From positions 1,681,478 to 1,745,477 of the forward strand of contig JAQFVV010006238.1 of NCBI GenBank assembly GCA_028023455.1: 64,000 nt of DNA. The letters run 5' to 3'. The position numbers and the translations under genes are program-made. Origin of the DNA: Epiperipatus broadwayi. Lineage: Eukaryota; Onychophora; Udeonychophora; Euonychophora; Peripatidae. Each line of letters starts with the position of its first letter. Position 1 is the stretch's first letter. The notes under the pieces were generated by a model. The model was not told the DNA's origin, searched no databases, and saw only the letters and a list, made by a program, of their open reading frames with translations. Positions 36,657 to 47,269 of this stretch are shown one piece after another.

Positions 36657-38220
36657 TTATAACAGCATTAGCACATGATTTATTTCTGTGGGTGACTGAG
36701 CTTCATAATATGATTGATGATAATATTCGCTATTATTATTCATTCCACTTTCAGTCCTATGAATTATTTTTGTCCTATTGGGACTAGTGACACTATCTGT
36801 TGTCTGTCTTTTTTTGCATAGATATCCATGAAGATTGGTCTTCAGGTTTTCCTCTATATCATGGCTTTTGTACCTAATGACATTTATCTCATGTTCAGAT
36901 CCTCTTTTAAATAGCTCTATGTTGGCATTTAAATCCTCATTCTTGATCACCATCATTTGCAGGATTGCTGCTATCAAGCTCACTGAGTCATTTAGCTATA
37001 GCTATCTGTTCTACAGCTTTTCTGTCAGTGTCTATGAGCATTTATTCAACATGATTAGGGAAACTATGCCTAACTATGCATACCCCTGGCTTTCAGATAA
37101 TGGATCAGCAGTCAAGGCTACTTGCTGGTGAAAAAATGAAATGAATGCCTCTTCAGGTTTACATTTTTTGGGGCAATCTCGTGTTTGATCCCTTTATGAT
37201 AATCCACAGTCAAGTAGGAATTTAACAAAGCCTATTTAATGGTCAACATTTACAAGTTTGTCAAACAACAACTTCCACCATGCTTGAGATGTACTTTGGA
37301 GATAGTTATAAGTAATCATGGTTTTTGCTTCTTCATTCAATTTATTTAAACTAAAATATCTTTCTAAACTAAATAACATAATCAATTGGAATCTCCCCTG
37401 CATGTCCTGAAAAAGCCTGATTTTTAAAAATTGATTGACAATACTGGGATTAGAATTATGTATGTGTGTATCAACATCTGTGTACATATTCCTACACTAA
37501 CATCTGGTTGACTATTTTCATGTGCAATACTTAATTTTTTCTATAGCCAAGTCTACCTTAGGTGAGATTTTCTTTTCGTTTATATCTAGTTCCATTTTCC
37601 CACACCTCTCTGTTATCGCTTCCTGCATTTTAATTTGACTCTGACCTTTCATTTGAATATTTTCAATTGCTTGGTTCAAGCAGTTGATTTCTATCTTTGT
37701 TTGAATCAACCCTTGCCTATTCTCTATTTTTATCATCTCTTCAACTGTCCCATGCAATTGTTCAAATTTCTTATCCTGATCACCTTTATTCACTTCAACT
37801 TTGAGACATAATTCACCAATTTTGCTTTCTTAAGTCTGCAAAGTGATTTTCCAATCTACCTATTATTTGCTCTATCTATTTTTTGTTTTCTTTTGTCTGA
37901 TTCTCAATTTGATTTTTCATTTCTGTGAACATGCTTTCCATGTTCTCTTTAATTTCTTTATTTTATTTTTCAAACTTTCTATTCAATTCTGTATTTTGTT
38001 CATCTATTTGTTTTTTTATCTTTATGAACATGCTTTCTATATTTTCTTTATTTTATTTTTTAAGATCCCACTTTGTTTTTCAAGCTTTCTATTCAATTCT
38101 GTATTTTGTTCTTTCATTTGTTTTTTCATTCCTGTGAACATGCTTATGATCATGTTTTTAAACTCATTATCATGATTCTCAATTTCATTATCCTGAGCTT
38201 CCCCATTTTTACTTTAACTT
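36657..38220 (-). pseudogene. Decayed LTR-retrotransposon gag
   Basis: Read right to left. 38220-37800 encodes a broken coiled-coil made of about 90-base repeats (MESMF...MKNQIE, IQNWIESL-like heptads, with stops). 37793-37518 is a 91-codon helical segment (KMELDINEKKISPKVDLAIE). 37487-37236 holds the capsid-like signature: F-Q-L-I-M-L-F-S-L-E-R-Y-F, LNEEAK, and YLQSTSQAWWKLL, matching the Gag pattern of a YF...AK...L.G.A..WW. 36983-36657 is a further open segment. No CCHC knuckle, protease or RT is seen. Non-functional. It is not closely similar to the gag at 56-57 kb. Confidence 0.6.
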
Positions 38221-38673
38221 TAGTAATTATTTACATAATTTATATATAAAAAAATTAGCTATTCACTTTATTGTAAAAATTAACAAAAAAACAAACATAA
38301 AAATTCTTTAATATTTATTTTATGCATTTAATGACTAGAATGCTCACCCTGCTTCCATCATGCAACATTTCTAGAACTGCAAAGTATTTTAATTTGAATC
38401 CCTTATTTTATTGATTAGTTTATTACTATTATCTTTATCAATCTATTTCTATCACTATTTTTGTCTAAGATATCTGAGTTTATTGATTTATTTTTATTTA
38501 TAACAAAATAATGATTATATTTCTCATCCAACCAAGTATTTGTATTCCATATTTCAATGACTAATTTATATTTTTACAAATTCTAATAGTAAAAAAAAAT
38601 ATTTTAAAACTAAACTGGGTTCAATCCCTGTTTGCTTTAAACAAACAAGATAATCCCTGAATCTGGCCCCAAA

Positions 38674-38960
38674 TGTAATGATAACCACCTTTTTGGCAAT
38701 TGGAATGAATCCACTTAACAATAAAACGGAAAATATATAAATTTGGCAAATTATTTTTTGTCTAGGGAAATTTAAAGATAGCTAAAGGGTGACCTTGTAC
38801 ATGGTGGAGTGGACTACATACAAATTATTTTTAATTGACAAGTTGATATTAGCCACAAGCAACAATGAAATTGAAATCACATAAAAACAAGTTTCCATAT
38901 AGATTCAGTTATATTTATTGATTGTTAGCAGCCCCCCTTTCCACCTAATACTTTTTTACA
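38674..38960 (-). repeat. Candidate LTR upstream of the decayed gag
   Basis: The interval is bounded by TGTAATG and TTTTTTACA, giving TGTAA...TTACA inverted ends as in LTRs. Directly inside it (minus strand) is TTTGGGGCCAGATTCAGGGA, containing a TGG start as expected of a tRNA primer binding site, and then a leader to the gag at 38220. The matching LTR at the other end was not found, so the element is truncated or the call is wrong. Confidence 0.4.
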
Positions 38961-40940
38961 TTAGTAAAATAAATAAATAATCAACTTGAATTCAGATGAG
39001 AAATGACAAACAACAAAATTATTAACAACACTAATAACTTTAATTAAACAATAGAATTATATGATGATGATAATAATAATGATGATGATAATAAACAAAG
39101 CTGAAAGTAGTGATTCAATAAAATAACATCTGAAATGAAGATTTACTATATTTTGTAAATAATTTAATATTCTAATTAAAATTAACATTTAGATAATAAA
39201 ATTAATTATTTATAACAATTAACATATATTATTAATGCTTTTTCCCTCCATTTACTTTTGCTTCAGTGACGTATGTGGATTGCTAATATCTTTTCTAAAA
39301 TTTAAACTTTTTTTAACTGGATATGTTTGTTGTTAATTATAAGCTCACATATTTATAACTTGTAAATTGAAACTGCTGTTATAATATATTTTGCATTGTA
39401 TAGTGTCGGAATGGAAGGAGCTAATGAATCATGGGATAATTTCACAAGTGATTCATCATTTGATTAGTTGTTTTTTAAAGTATATATTTAACAAAAGTTA
39501 ATTCTGAAATAAAAAAAGTTCATTTTTGCAATGGTTGTATACATGTATAATTTATGATTATAATACTAATAAAACATCACATGACCTCTGGCAACACATA
39601 ATTTTAAATAGCATATGTATTTCTTCTTCAGTTCCTTCACTTTGATTAACTTATGTAATCAGTAGGTATCAGCTATTGATGCTTTATAAATCCCTATTAA
39701 CAGTGAAGTTTTGGATCTGGCTTTAATGCATTTTAATATACCAAAATATATAATTAATGAAGGGATGTCAGATCTATGTAACTATGCAAGCAAGTTAGCT
39801 TAGGTTTAAGGCATTATGTTGTTTTTTTTTTTTTCAATTTCAGGCTGATAGCTTGATAGTAAAAATGATACAAATGATGGTTGTTGAAGAAATGAGTGCA
39901 GTAGATACTTCAGATTCAGAGCCGAAGTACAAACTGTAAATTACCAACTAATCTGGACATGTAGATAGGACAATATTAGATAGGGTTTTGTAGATCACTA
40001 CCATATTGAATCTACTGATTATTCAAGTTTAAATTGGGTGGCAGAACAGGAGTAGGAGAAAATTTATGTTACACAACTTCTCAACTTCTTAAATATGTCA
40101 GCAGTTATATTAGTGTTAGCATAAACCTTTGCAATTAGAATAATGTAAATGCTTTTTTACATGTATTTTATAAAAGAGGTAATAATTACTCTGAACTAGT
40201 GTTGGTATATTTTATGGCTATTTTAGTTAAAAACAAAACATCTTTTAAGTAGCAGATGGGCTACTTCCTTTCTCTCTACAGAAAAACTGGCAAGTAAAAA
40301 AATATTTGTTAGGCTAGACAAATTATTGGTGGCAAGTTTCATGATGTCCCCTTTTTTGTTTTGCCTTCTGGCTAATAATAACTAGGTTGATTATAATTGG
40401 ACTGGCATAGACTGGCTCTAAAAGAAATTCTATTAAAATTGCTTATAAATCTTCAGATACTTGAAAAGCATTCCAAATTTTACATGGGCTTAAATGCAGA
40501 TCAGGATTGTGGTAGATTAAGGAATTTGTCCAAAATTATCTTATGTGCATATTGATGTAAGTAAAAAGGCAAGACAGCCATTAAATATTGCCATGGAGAA
40601 TATAGGCCTCCCTGTAATCACCCTTTTCCCCCCATAAGTGAACAGTGAAGAAAGCATCAGACATTTATTTCAATTACTGAATTTGAGTAGATTTTATTCT
40701 TGCTCTACTCTTTACTTAAGAATAGCTCAATATCCATTTACTAACCAGAATTAGATGATTATCTAGATTCTTTATGGGATGACTACCTGAAAGAAAAATT
40801 GTAAACAGGAAAAATGTTATGTTTGTCTAACAAGAGTTTGAACTCATGCTATGGATAAGGTGGGTAAATGCACTACATTATTCCATAGTGTTTATTTTTA
40901 CGGGTTTAATAATTTGTGTTATATAGAGGTATAAGTAGTT
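38961..40940. other. A+T-rich sequence, nothing recognised
   Basis: A (GAT)n/(AAT)n tract lies at about 39061-39095. One copy of a short dispersed repeat starts near 39778 (CTATGCAAGCAAGTTAGCTT). No gene is supported. Confidence 0.45.
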
Positions 40941-41400
40941 TTTTAATACTGAAGGAAACATAATGGATGAATTAATCATAAAATTAATTTTGGATGGAGT
41001 TCTTTTGATAGAAATAACTTGGTATTGAAAATAAATATTCATGTGTTTGAAAAGAATGTTTTTAATAGATGTATTTATCCAGTTCTTGCTTATTGAACTG
41101 AACTGAAACTTAAATACTTATCAGAAGAACACTTCAGAGACTTTAGATCACTCAGTAGAATATGAACAAACTTATATTAGGCAGGAAGAATAAGTTCAGA
41201 ATACTCGGTTGAGAAAACAATTATCACTGACATTATTGAAAGAATTAAGACTAAACTGGAACTGGGCTGGTCATATTAATAGAAGAGATGATAATAGATA
41301 GATATTGGGGGCTGTAAAATGGTTACCATGAGATTGTAGAAGGTCTACAGGAGATTATATGTAAAATGAGTGGATGAAATAAGAAAGTTTGTCTGATAAT

Positions 41401-42213
41401 CAACAAGAAATCAAAGTTATATATCACATGACTCAATTTTTAAGCTTGTAAATAAAAATAAAGAGCTCTGCTAATTTGCTCTAACAAGCTTTAAGAGATA
41501 AATGCCAGCTAAACAAAGCATTTAAAAATCTCCATCTTGAAAACCACTCCCTAACCTCAAATCAATGATTTCATTTGTTGGCTCTCCTCAGTGAGGTGTC
41601 AGGGTAGTTTCAGACACTAGATCTAAAAACACCAAGCTAACGCCAGCATTTATCAAAAAGTTAACTATTAAGTAGAAGATCTGCAATTTTTAGACATCTA
41701 AATGTTTTCAAACCCAGCTATCTAACTTAAATAGCTATATGGGGCTGAGAGATCTTCAGCCAAGCTATATATTAATAGCCTTAACAATATAATATTGCTT
41801 AAGACTTTAAAGCAAAGACTATAAATAGTCAACAAAAATCAAAGTCATATAATAACACATGACTCAATTTTTAAGCTTGTAAATAAAAATAAAGAACTCT
41901 GCTAATTTGCTCTAACAAGCTTTATTGATAAATGCCAGCTAAACATTATTTTTATTTACAAGCTTAAAAATTGAATCATGTGATATGACTTTGATTTTTG
42001 TTGACTATTTATAGTCTTTGCTTTAAAGTCTTAAACAATGTTATATTGCTAAGGCTATTAATATATGGCTTGGCTGAAGATCTCTCAGCTCCATATAGTT
42101 ATTAAGTTAGATAGCTGGGTTTGAAGACATTTAGGTGTCTAAAAATGTCAGATTTTTAGATAAATGCTGGCCTTGGCTTGGTGTTTTTAGAGACAGAGAT
42201 TTTCAAATGCTTT
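41401..42213. mobile_element. Palindromic insertion, hammerhead-bearing (family B)
   Basis: An insertion of about 813 bases into an older RTE fragment, with a 10-base near-identical duplication on each side. Internally it is composite. A block (TTTTTAAGCTTGTAAATAAA, then GCTAATTTGCTCTAACAAGC) occurs at about 41436 and again at about 41868 in direct orientation, 432 bases apart. The sequence from about 41640 to 41890 is mirrored at 41947-42213. It is thus a partial tandem dimer followed by an inverted partial copy. On the minus strand at 41549-41604 lies a hammerhead-like ribozyme with a well-paired stem I. No protein is encoded. Tandem and inverted copies and hammerheads are both known for PLEs and their non-autonomous relatives. 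Confidence 0.65.
41549..41604 (-). ncRNA. Hammerhead ribozyme candidate (family B)
   Basis: On the minus strand, CCCTGAC-ACCTCA precedes the core CTGAGGA (41591-41585). GAAA lies at 41572-41569, and after a short segment comes TGAGGT-T-AGGG. ACCTCA/TGAGGT gives a perfect 6-bp stem I next to the core, and CCCT/AGGG gives an outer helix beyond an internal loop, as in type I hammerheads. Weak points are stem II (GAGCCAACAAAT, hardly paired) and a 3-base excess between GAAA and the presumed cleavage site compared with the copy at 1589. Likely a once-active ribozyme. Confidence 0.5.
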
Positions 42214-42306
42214 GTCTAATAATGTTGCGGAAAAAAGAGACTAGGGATTCGAGGAACTAGATTCTTCATCCTGCAGTGAATCAGTAATGGTTGAAAATGA
42301 TGGTGT

Positions 42307-44515
42307 ATTATTATCTGAAAGAATTATTATATGAAGTAATACTAATTATTGAGATTATTTTCAGACTGATTGATTAGCACTAGAACTCAACTATATTCTT
42401 ATTTGTTACAATCTCTTCAGTTAAACTGGTTCATCAACCTAAAATTCACATTTAATGGGAGAAATGGTATATATTTATTTATGAATAAATAGTTTAGTTA
42501 GTTTGTGAACTTGTGCCCTTTTGTTGATGTAAGGAATAATGTTCCATGTTCAACTTTTTAATAGGTCTTATTCAGAAGATACTTGATACTATTCAAGGCA
42601 TTATTTAAAATTTTTAAACATCCTAAGATTTTGAACCCAAGTACACTTAATAGAATGATATCAAATAGAGTGCTAATATGAAACCAAATTAAATGTAAGC
42701 CATGAAAACTGTGGTGGTAATTTGTTTTTATTGCTATTATTTTTTATAATAAATTTGTCTGTTTGGCATGCGTGTTGATAAATGATTAATTTCAGTATAT
42801 TAAATATATATTATACACAGTATGCCCCAGTAAACACAGTCTGTTAATCAATGTACATATTTGATAGTGATTTAATTTATCTATTCACCACTGAAATTTT
42901 AATGTGCTTGCATGACCAGATTATGATTTATGACATAAAATATGGTCTTGTGGTTTTATAACATGGTGGACAACACCCTAACATTAAATTTTGTTTTAAA
43001 TTGAGATACAGCACTATTACAATATTACAAATGATTCAAACTAGGAATTGCAATGGAATCATGAATGGTTTCAAATGGTTTGCAGGAAGAATATTGAAGA
43101 TGATTAATAAAATTATGAAATATCCTTGCATTTTTAAATCATATAGCTCATGAACTAAATATGATAGCACTTTAAAGTTTTTGTGATGATAGATAAGCTA
43201 TGTTATACTATATTAACGTGTTTATTAATTTAGAAACGGTGCTTCTGACAGTTCACTTATACACACTTTAGAATATGTGAATAAACAAATGAGTATAAAA
43301 TAAAATTTGCAAAAAATTAGTTGTAATATGTATATGCCAATGTATTAGACTGTAAGTAATCATTTTGTAAATGGGATCTTCAAGAACTCTAGTGGCAGAC
43401 TTAGTGTTTAACAGTTCTATTTGGTTAATGTGAGTCTTTTTTTTTTATTATGGTTTTCAGTGGACAATTGATATTGAAAGTGTCAATTCTTATGCTAAAC
43501 TATTCAGGATATTAATGGATCCAACTCCACGATAACTCCTTGATTCTCATAGAAATCTTAAATGAAAGATAGAATCAAAAGTAGCTAAGAATTTTTTGTG
43601 AAAAAAATAGTTAAGAAATATATATATATATATAGGAGCAATCCTATATGTAATACTATTTTATTTTTATTTACATATTAATGAATAATTCTACTTGTGT
43701 ATAGTATTATAAATTGAATTTTTTTTTTTAGGTAAGAAATCTTTTGTTACTTCTGATTTCGTTGCACTGGTGAGTTATAATTTTGAATTTTATCCTTTTT
43801 TTTAATTATTTATCATAACAAGTAATAGTGAGAAAAGTGTGCAAATTTTTGTAGTAGTCACCCCCCCCCATGATAAATCTTTTTGAGTAGACGTCTGATG
43901 TGATTGGTTGAATATATTTATTTAAATATTTTAAATTGCTCATAAAATTATTAGTTCTAAATATATATATAAGTTAAATGCTTTGATTATTTTTTTAAAA
44001 ATTATTAAAATATTATAATAGAGACAAAATCTAGGAGTCAGAGCACTGTAGCATCCCCTAGTGCGCTCAATGTAAAATAAGGAAATATTATTATATAATA
44101 ATCAATTTGTCAAGGGTTCATTATATTACATATATTATCTTATTTCACAAGGAAGTCCTAAATGACACTCCATCTACAGAAATAGAGATAAGTTCTCAAA
44201 GTAGTTATTATGCCATAGAGATATTTCCATATTTTGAAAATTTTTTAACAGTGCATTTTTTAACTTAAACCACCATTATATCACAACTAGTCATCAATAT
44301 AAAATCTTAGTTCATTCTTTTATTATGCATGCATTTTACAAATAATCTTTTACTCATCAAATAGTTTACAATCATTACACAATTCTTCATTCAAGTTCAT
44401 GATGACATTTTACACACCTCTCTCACATTGAAGGGACTGGAATTGTCACTTGGAAATGTTTTCAAATCTTTGTTTTACTTAATGTTTCAATTGCATACAG
44501 ACTTAAAAATTCACC
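42307..44515. other. A+T-rich sequence, one possible exon
   Basis: Apart from the microexon-like segment at 43732-43769, no gene or repeat is supported. A C9-like run lies near 43861. Confidence 0.4.
43732..43769 (+). other. Possible 38-base host microexon
   Basis: A T10-AG acceptor (43721-43731) is followed by 38 bases and then a strong donor GTGAGT (43770-43775). One phase reads KKSFVTSDFVAL without a stop, a composition unlike the surrounding A+T-rich noise. No homologous repeat was noticed elsewhere in the window. The length is not a multiple of three, so flanking exons outside the window or undetected here would be needed. The protein is not recognised. Chance remains possible. Confidence 0.3.
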
Positions 44516-44518
44516 AAA

Positions 44519-44577
44519 TTAAAGAATGATATATTCATTAGGATAAATTAAAGAATGATATATTCATTAGGATAAAT
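44519..44577. repeat. 29-bp tandem duplication
   Basis: AAAGAATGATATATTCATTA then GGATAAATT occurs twice in a row, at 44521 and 44550, without differences. Confidence 0.95.
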
Positions 44578-45239
44578 TTATTTACTCAGATTTAGACAAG
44601 CATGCTGGAACTATAGGTATTTGTAATTATAAAAAGAGTATGGCTGCAGGTTCTATTGTGGCAATTAGAGAAGTTTTAACAAATGGCACCTAGTTTATTT
44701 TTAAGTTTGTATAGGATCCATTATATACCATTTTATATTAAGACTGGTTTTATATAACTATAGAATATTACTCTTATCTACTAAAATAAAATACTTTCTA
44801 AGATTTATTGTAGGGTTTCTGTTACAAGTGAGTGTTACTAACAATCATTGCAATTTTAGAGAATCGGGAAGCATTCTAGATATATGTATTTTTACTTCTC
44901 CGGGAAATGTAAGAAATATATTATAAGGGAAAGTGAGATATAATTATATATTGATATAACAAATACAGTTGAGGCATTTAATTTATTTAATTGAAAAGTT
45001 TTGTCACAGTATTTGAAATTAGTTGATTGTTTATCAAAGTTTAGCATCATTTACTGGTACTTGGTAATGCTGAGACATTTGTAACAAATTTATGTTAAAC
45101 ACTTACATGCAGTTGCTCTAATTTTGGTTTTTTATTTATATGACTTTTATTCCTGCAACTGTTTATTGATGAAGTAGGCTAAGATTTGAAGATGGAGTTT
45201 TTGCTTTCAATAAGTTAAAAAGCAAAAACTAAAACTTCA

Positions 45240-46425
45240 TCATTTTGGCTTTTAGATGTATAATATGTTGATGATTGTGTTAGTCTTTCTCATTTAAAAG
45301 CTGACCTACAGAACATTTTAAACTGTTTGTAATCTTATAATGGCTTTAAAGATGTAGTAATTAATGTAGAAAACTGTAATTTCTCAAAATCTTTATATGC
45401 ATCTAATTAACAATATTTCGTAGCTTATTTTCTTAAATCCTTCATTAATCACTAATGGAAGGAAAGTCTTCAGTAACTTAATTTGGATGGTTATCAGTCA
45501 AAAAATTATGAGACACTTTCAAAATCTTAGTAGTGTTTTAGGTAAAAAGACAGTCTTGAACATTGAGGTGGAGCATGGCCTCCAAAATACTATTGCATCT
45601 AAGAAGTTATAGCAGTATTTCATGACACTACTGCAGCAAATTAGTTTTAATATAAGCTGTTTTTGACTTAATTTACTATATGGGTGTAATATCAATGACT
45701 ACATATTAGACATGTAACAAGAAAATATAATTATTTCTAATTAAGTATTAAATACTGAGCATGCTTTCAACTTTATCTGTCAGATTTATAGTGATCAAAT
45801 ATTCAGCGGATCGCGACTTTTATAGTTTCACATGTTATTTATTTAAATTAACTCATTTACATGTTTTATTAGTTTGACAATGGAATGTTTGCCTTTTTTT
45901 ATTAATCAAGTGGGAGTCTTTAGCAATAGTTCATGCCTTAATCTTTTATCAATGTAATATAAAAGTATTAAGAGTGAATTTATGAGTTTCTAAAAACTCT
46001 GTTAAGATTAGAAGATTAAATAGTATGCTTTTTAACTCATTAAATGCAGCGCTATTTAATCGACTATCGTAAAGGCACATTTCTATTGGATTCAATATAC
46101 TTATTTAAATATACATAATAAACAAAAAAACTTTTGAATACCAGTATATAAAAAGTAAATAATAATTACTGCCATCTTACAGCTTGATTGGCATTCTGAA
46201 TAGCATTTTACAATTAAAATTCAAATAATGATATATTCTGGATAGATTTAAGTATGCATTTTCAGAACAGTTAGTTGTAATGGAAGTTTTTGTTTTAACA
46301 ATTTTGGATGTGAAAATGATTTGAAGAAAGACAAATCAAAGAAGCTTATTTTATAAATATGGTGGATAATTTATTAAACAATGTAATTGTGGTAATATAC
46401 ACAAAATATGGAATGATGATCATTC
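45240..46425 (+). pseudogene. Very decayed Penelope-like element
   Basis: Near 45262-45330 a frame reads V-stop-YVDDCVSLSHLKADLQNILN, resembling the PLE catalytic RYVDD region and what follows it in the copy at 23.6 kb. Downstream, IINVEN-like and FSKSL fragments fit the next segment. Near 46380-46415 a frame gives NNVNCGNIHKIWND, resembling the C-terminal LNR..G..I..IW of PLE proteins. Frames are broken many times. The hammerhead-like motif at 46497 lies about 80 bases beyond the putative end, as for other PLE copies here. Confidence 0.4.
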
Positions 46426-46496
46426 ATTTAGGAATATTAATATTTTCTGTCTTTAATGAGATTTATTTTTTTAAATGGGTTAACTATTAATTGTTA

Positions 46497-46525
46497 CTGA
46501 GGATGGCAGTCGTGCCATAAGCTGG
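46497..46525 (+). ncRNA. Decayed hammerhead-like motif
   Basis: CTGAGGA (46497-46503) is followed by a perfect 5-bp hairpin (TGGCA/TGCCA, loop GTCG). The GAAA position reads TAAG, so the second core element is lost. The CTGAGGATGSCAGT string is shared with 1589-1603, linking the two loci. Confidence 0.35.
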
Positions 46526-46789
46526 TTATAGCTTTTATTTATTTTTATATATTAGTATTTTGTATATTGTAGAGTTTATTCTAGAGTTTTTTGTTTATAT
46601 ATATGCAGCTATTTATAAATGAGTATAGCCATTTCAACTTCAAGGGAAAAGAGAAGGGAAAAAAATGTAAATTTTTCTAGAAACAAGTTTTGTATAAATA
46701 TGTCTACTAATAGAACATGCTGGTCTGTTTTTTTTTTTGTTGTTGTTGTTGTTGTTGTTTATTTGGTATTTTGCAATGCTGTCTTTCAG

Positions 46790-47260
46790 TTTTTTCAGCA
46801 GAAAACTTTTCTTTCTGAAATAATTCAGCAGTATTTAATTATATTCTCAAATGTATTCTATTCTTTGTTATATTTTTTTACTGGAAACAATCAACATTGC
46901 ATTTCTTTAGAAGGTTTCTGAGGTAATCCTTATAATGTAAACTGAATCTGCTTTGTTTACAAAAATCTTTCTCACGTTTGCCATAAAACATCCTTTTCAG
47001 AAGCTTAGCATTATTTATTCATTTTACATTCTCAATTTAAATGTGTGGTTTTTACAATAGTGGACTTTGTAATATGACATCCCCAAACTAAAGAACATAG
47101 TTATTAGTTTTTTGATCTTGCCATTGTATTTTTAAAATTTTACTGAATACTCTTAAATGAAACTTTTACTAATCCCTTTATATTGTATTGATAGACTGTC
47201 CCAGGCTCACTTCCATATAATAAATTAGGTAAAATAACAGCTCTATTGATATGGCTCGTT
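46790..47260 (-). pseudogene. LINE C-terminal remnant, sister of 32440
   Basis: On the minus strand from about 47260, RAVILPNLLYGSEPGTVYQY is readable (compare the usual LLYGSETWTVY of L2/CR1-like LINEs). Further along comes AKLLKRMFYGKREKDF, then LHYKDYLRNLLKKCNVDCFQ and a stop. Order and spacing agree with a LINE polymerase C-terminus. The copy at 32440-33130 covers the same segment. Stops and indels are present. Confidence 0.65.
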
Positions 47261-47269
47261 TAATTGATT

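Larger units (their letters stand above)
40943..42306 (+). mobile_element. Decayed RTE 3' fragment split by an insertion
   Basis: 40943-41400 and 42214-42306 together match the last 700 or so bases of the RTE family (ACTGAAGGAAACATAATGGA, AACTGGGCTGGTCATATTAA, ending CTTCATCCTGCAGTGAATCA and GGTTGAAAATGATG). The sequence between them (41401-42213) is foreign. GTCTGATAAT before and GTCTAATAAT after the insertion look like a 10-12 base target-site duplication. Confidence 0.8.

Noticed and set aside
37843-38175. Hydrophobic 110-codon plus-strand frame resembling a membrane protein
   Set aside because: It is the complement of A-rich coiled-coil coding of the decayed gag. Phe/Leu/Ile richness follows from that composition.
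39841-39938. Possible terminal exon after a poly-T/TTTCAG acceptor, open for 31 codons to a stop
   Set aside because: The acceptor and the first bases lie inside a short dispersed repeat also seen near 20814 and 48030, so the splice-like signal is better explained by the repeat.
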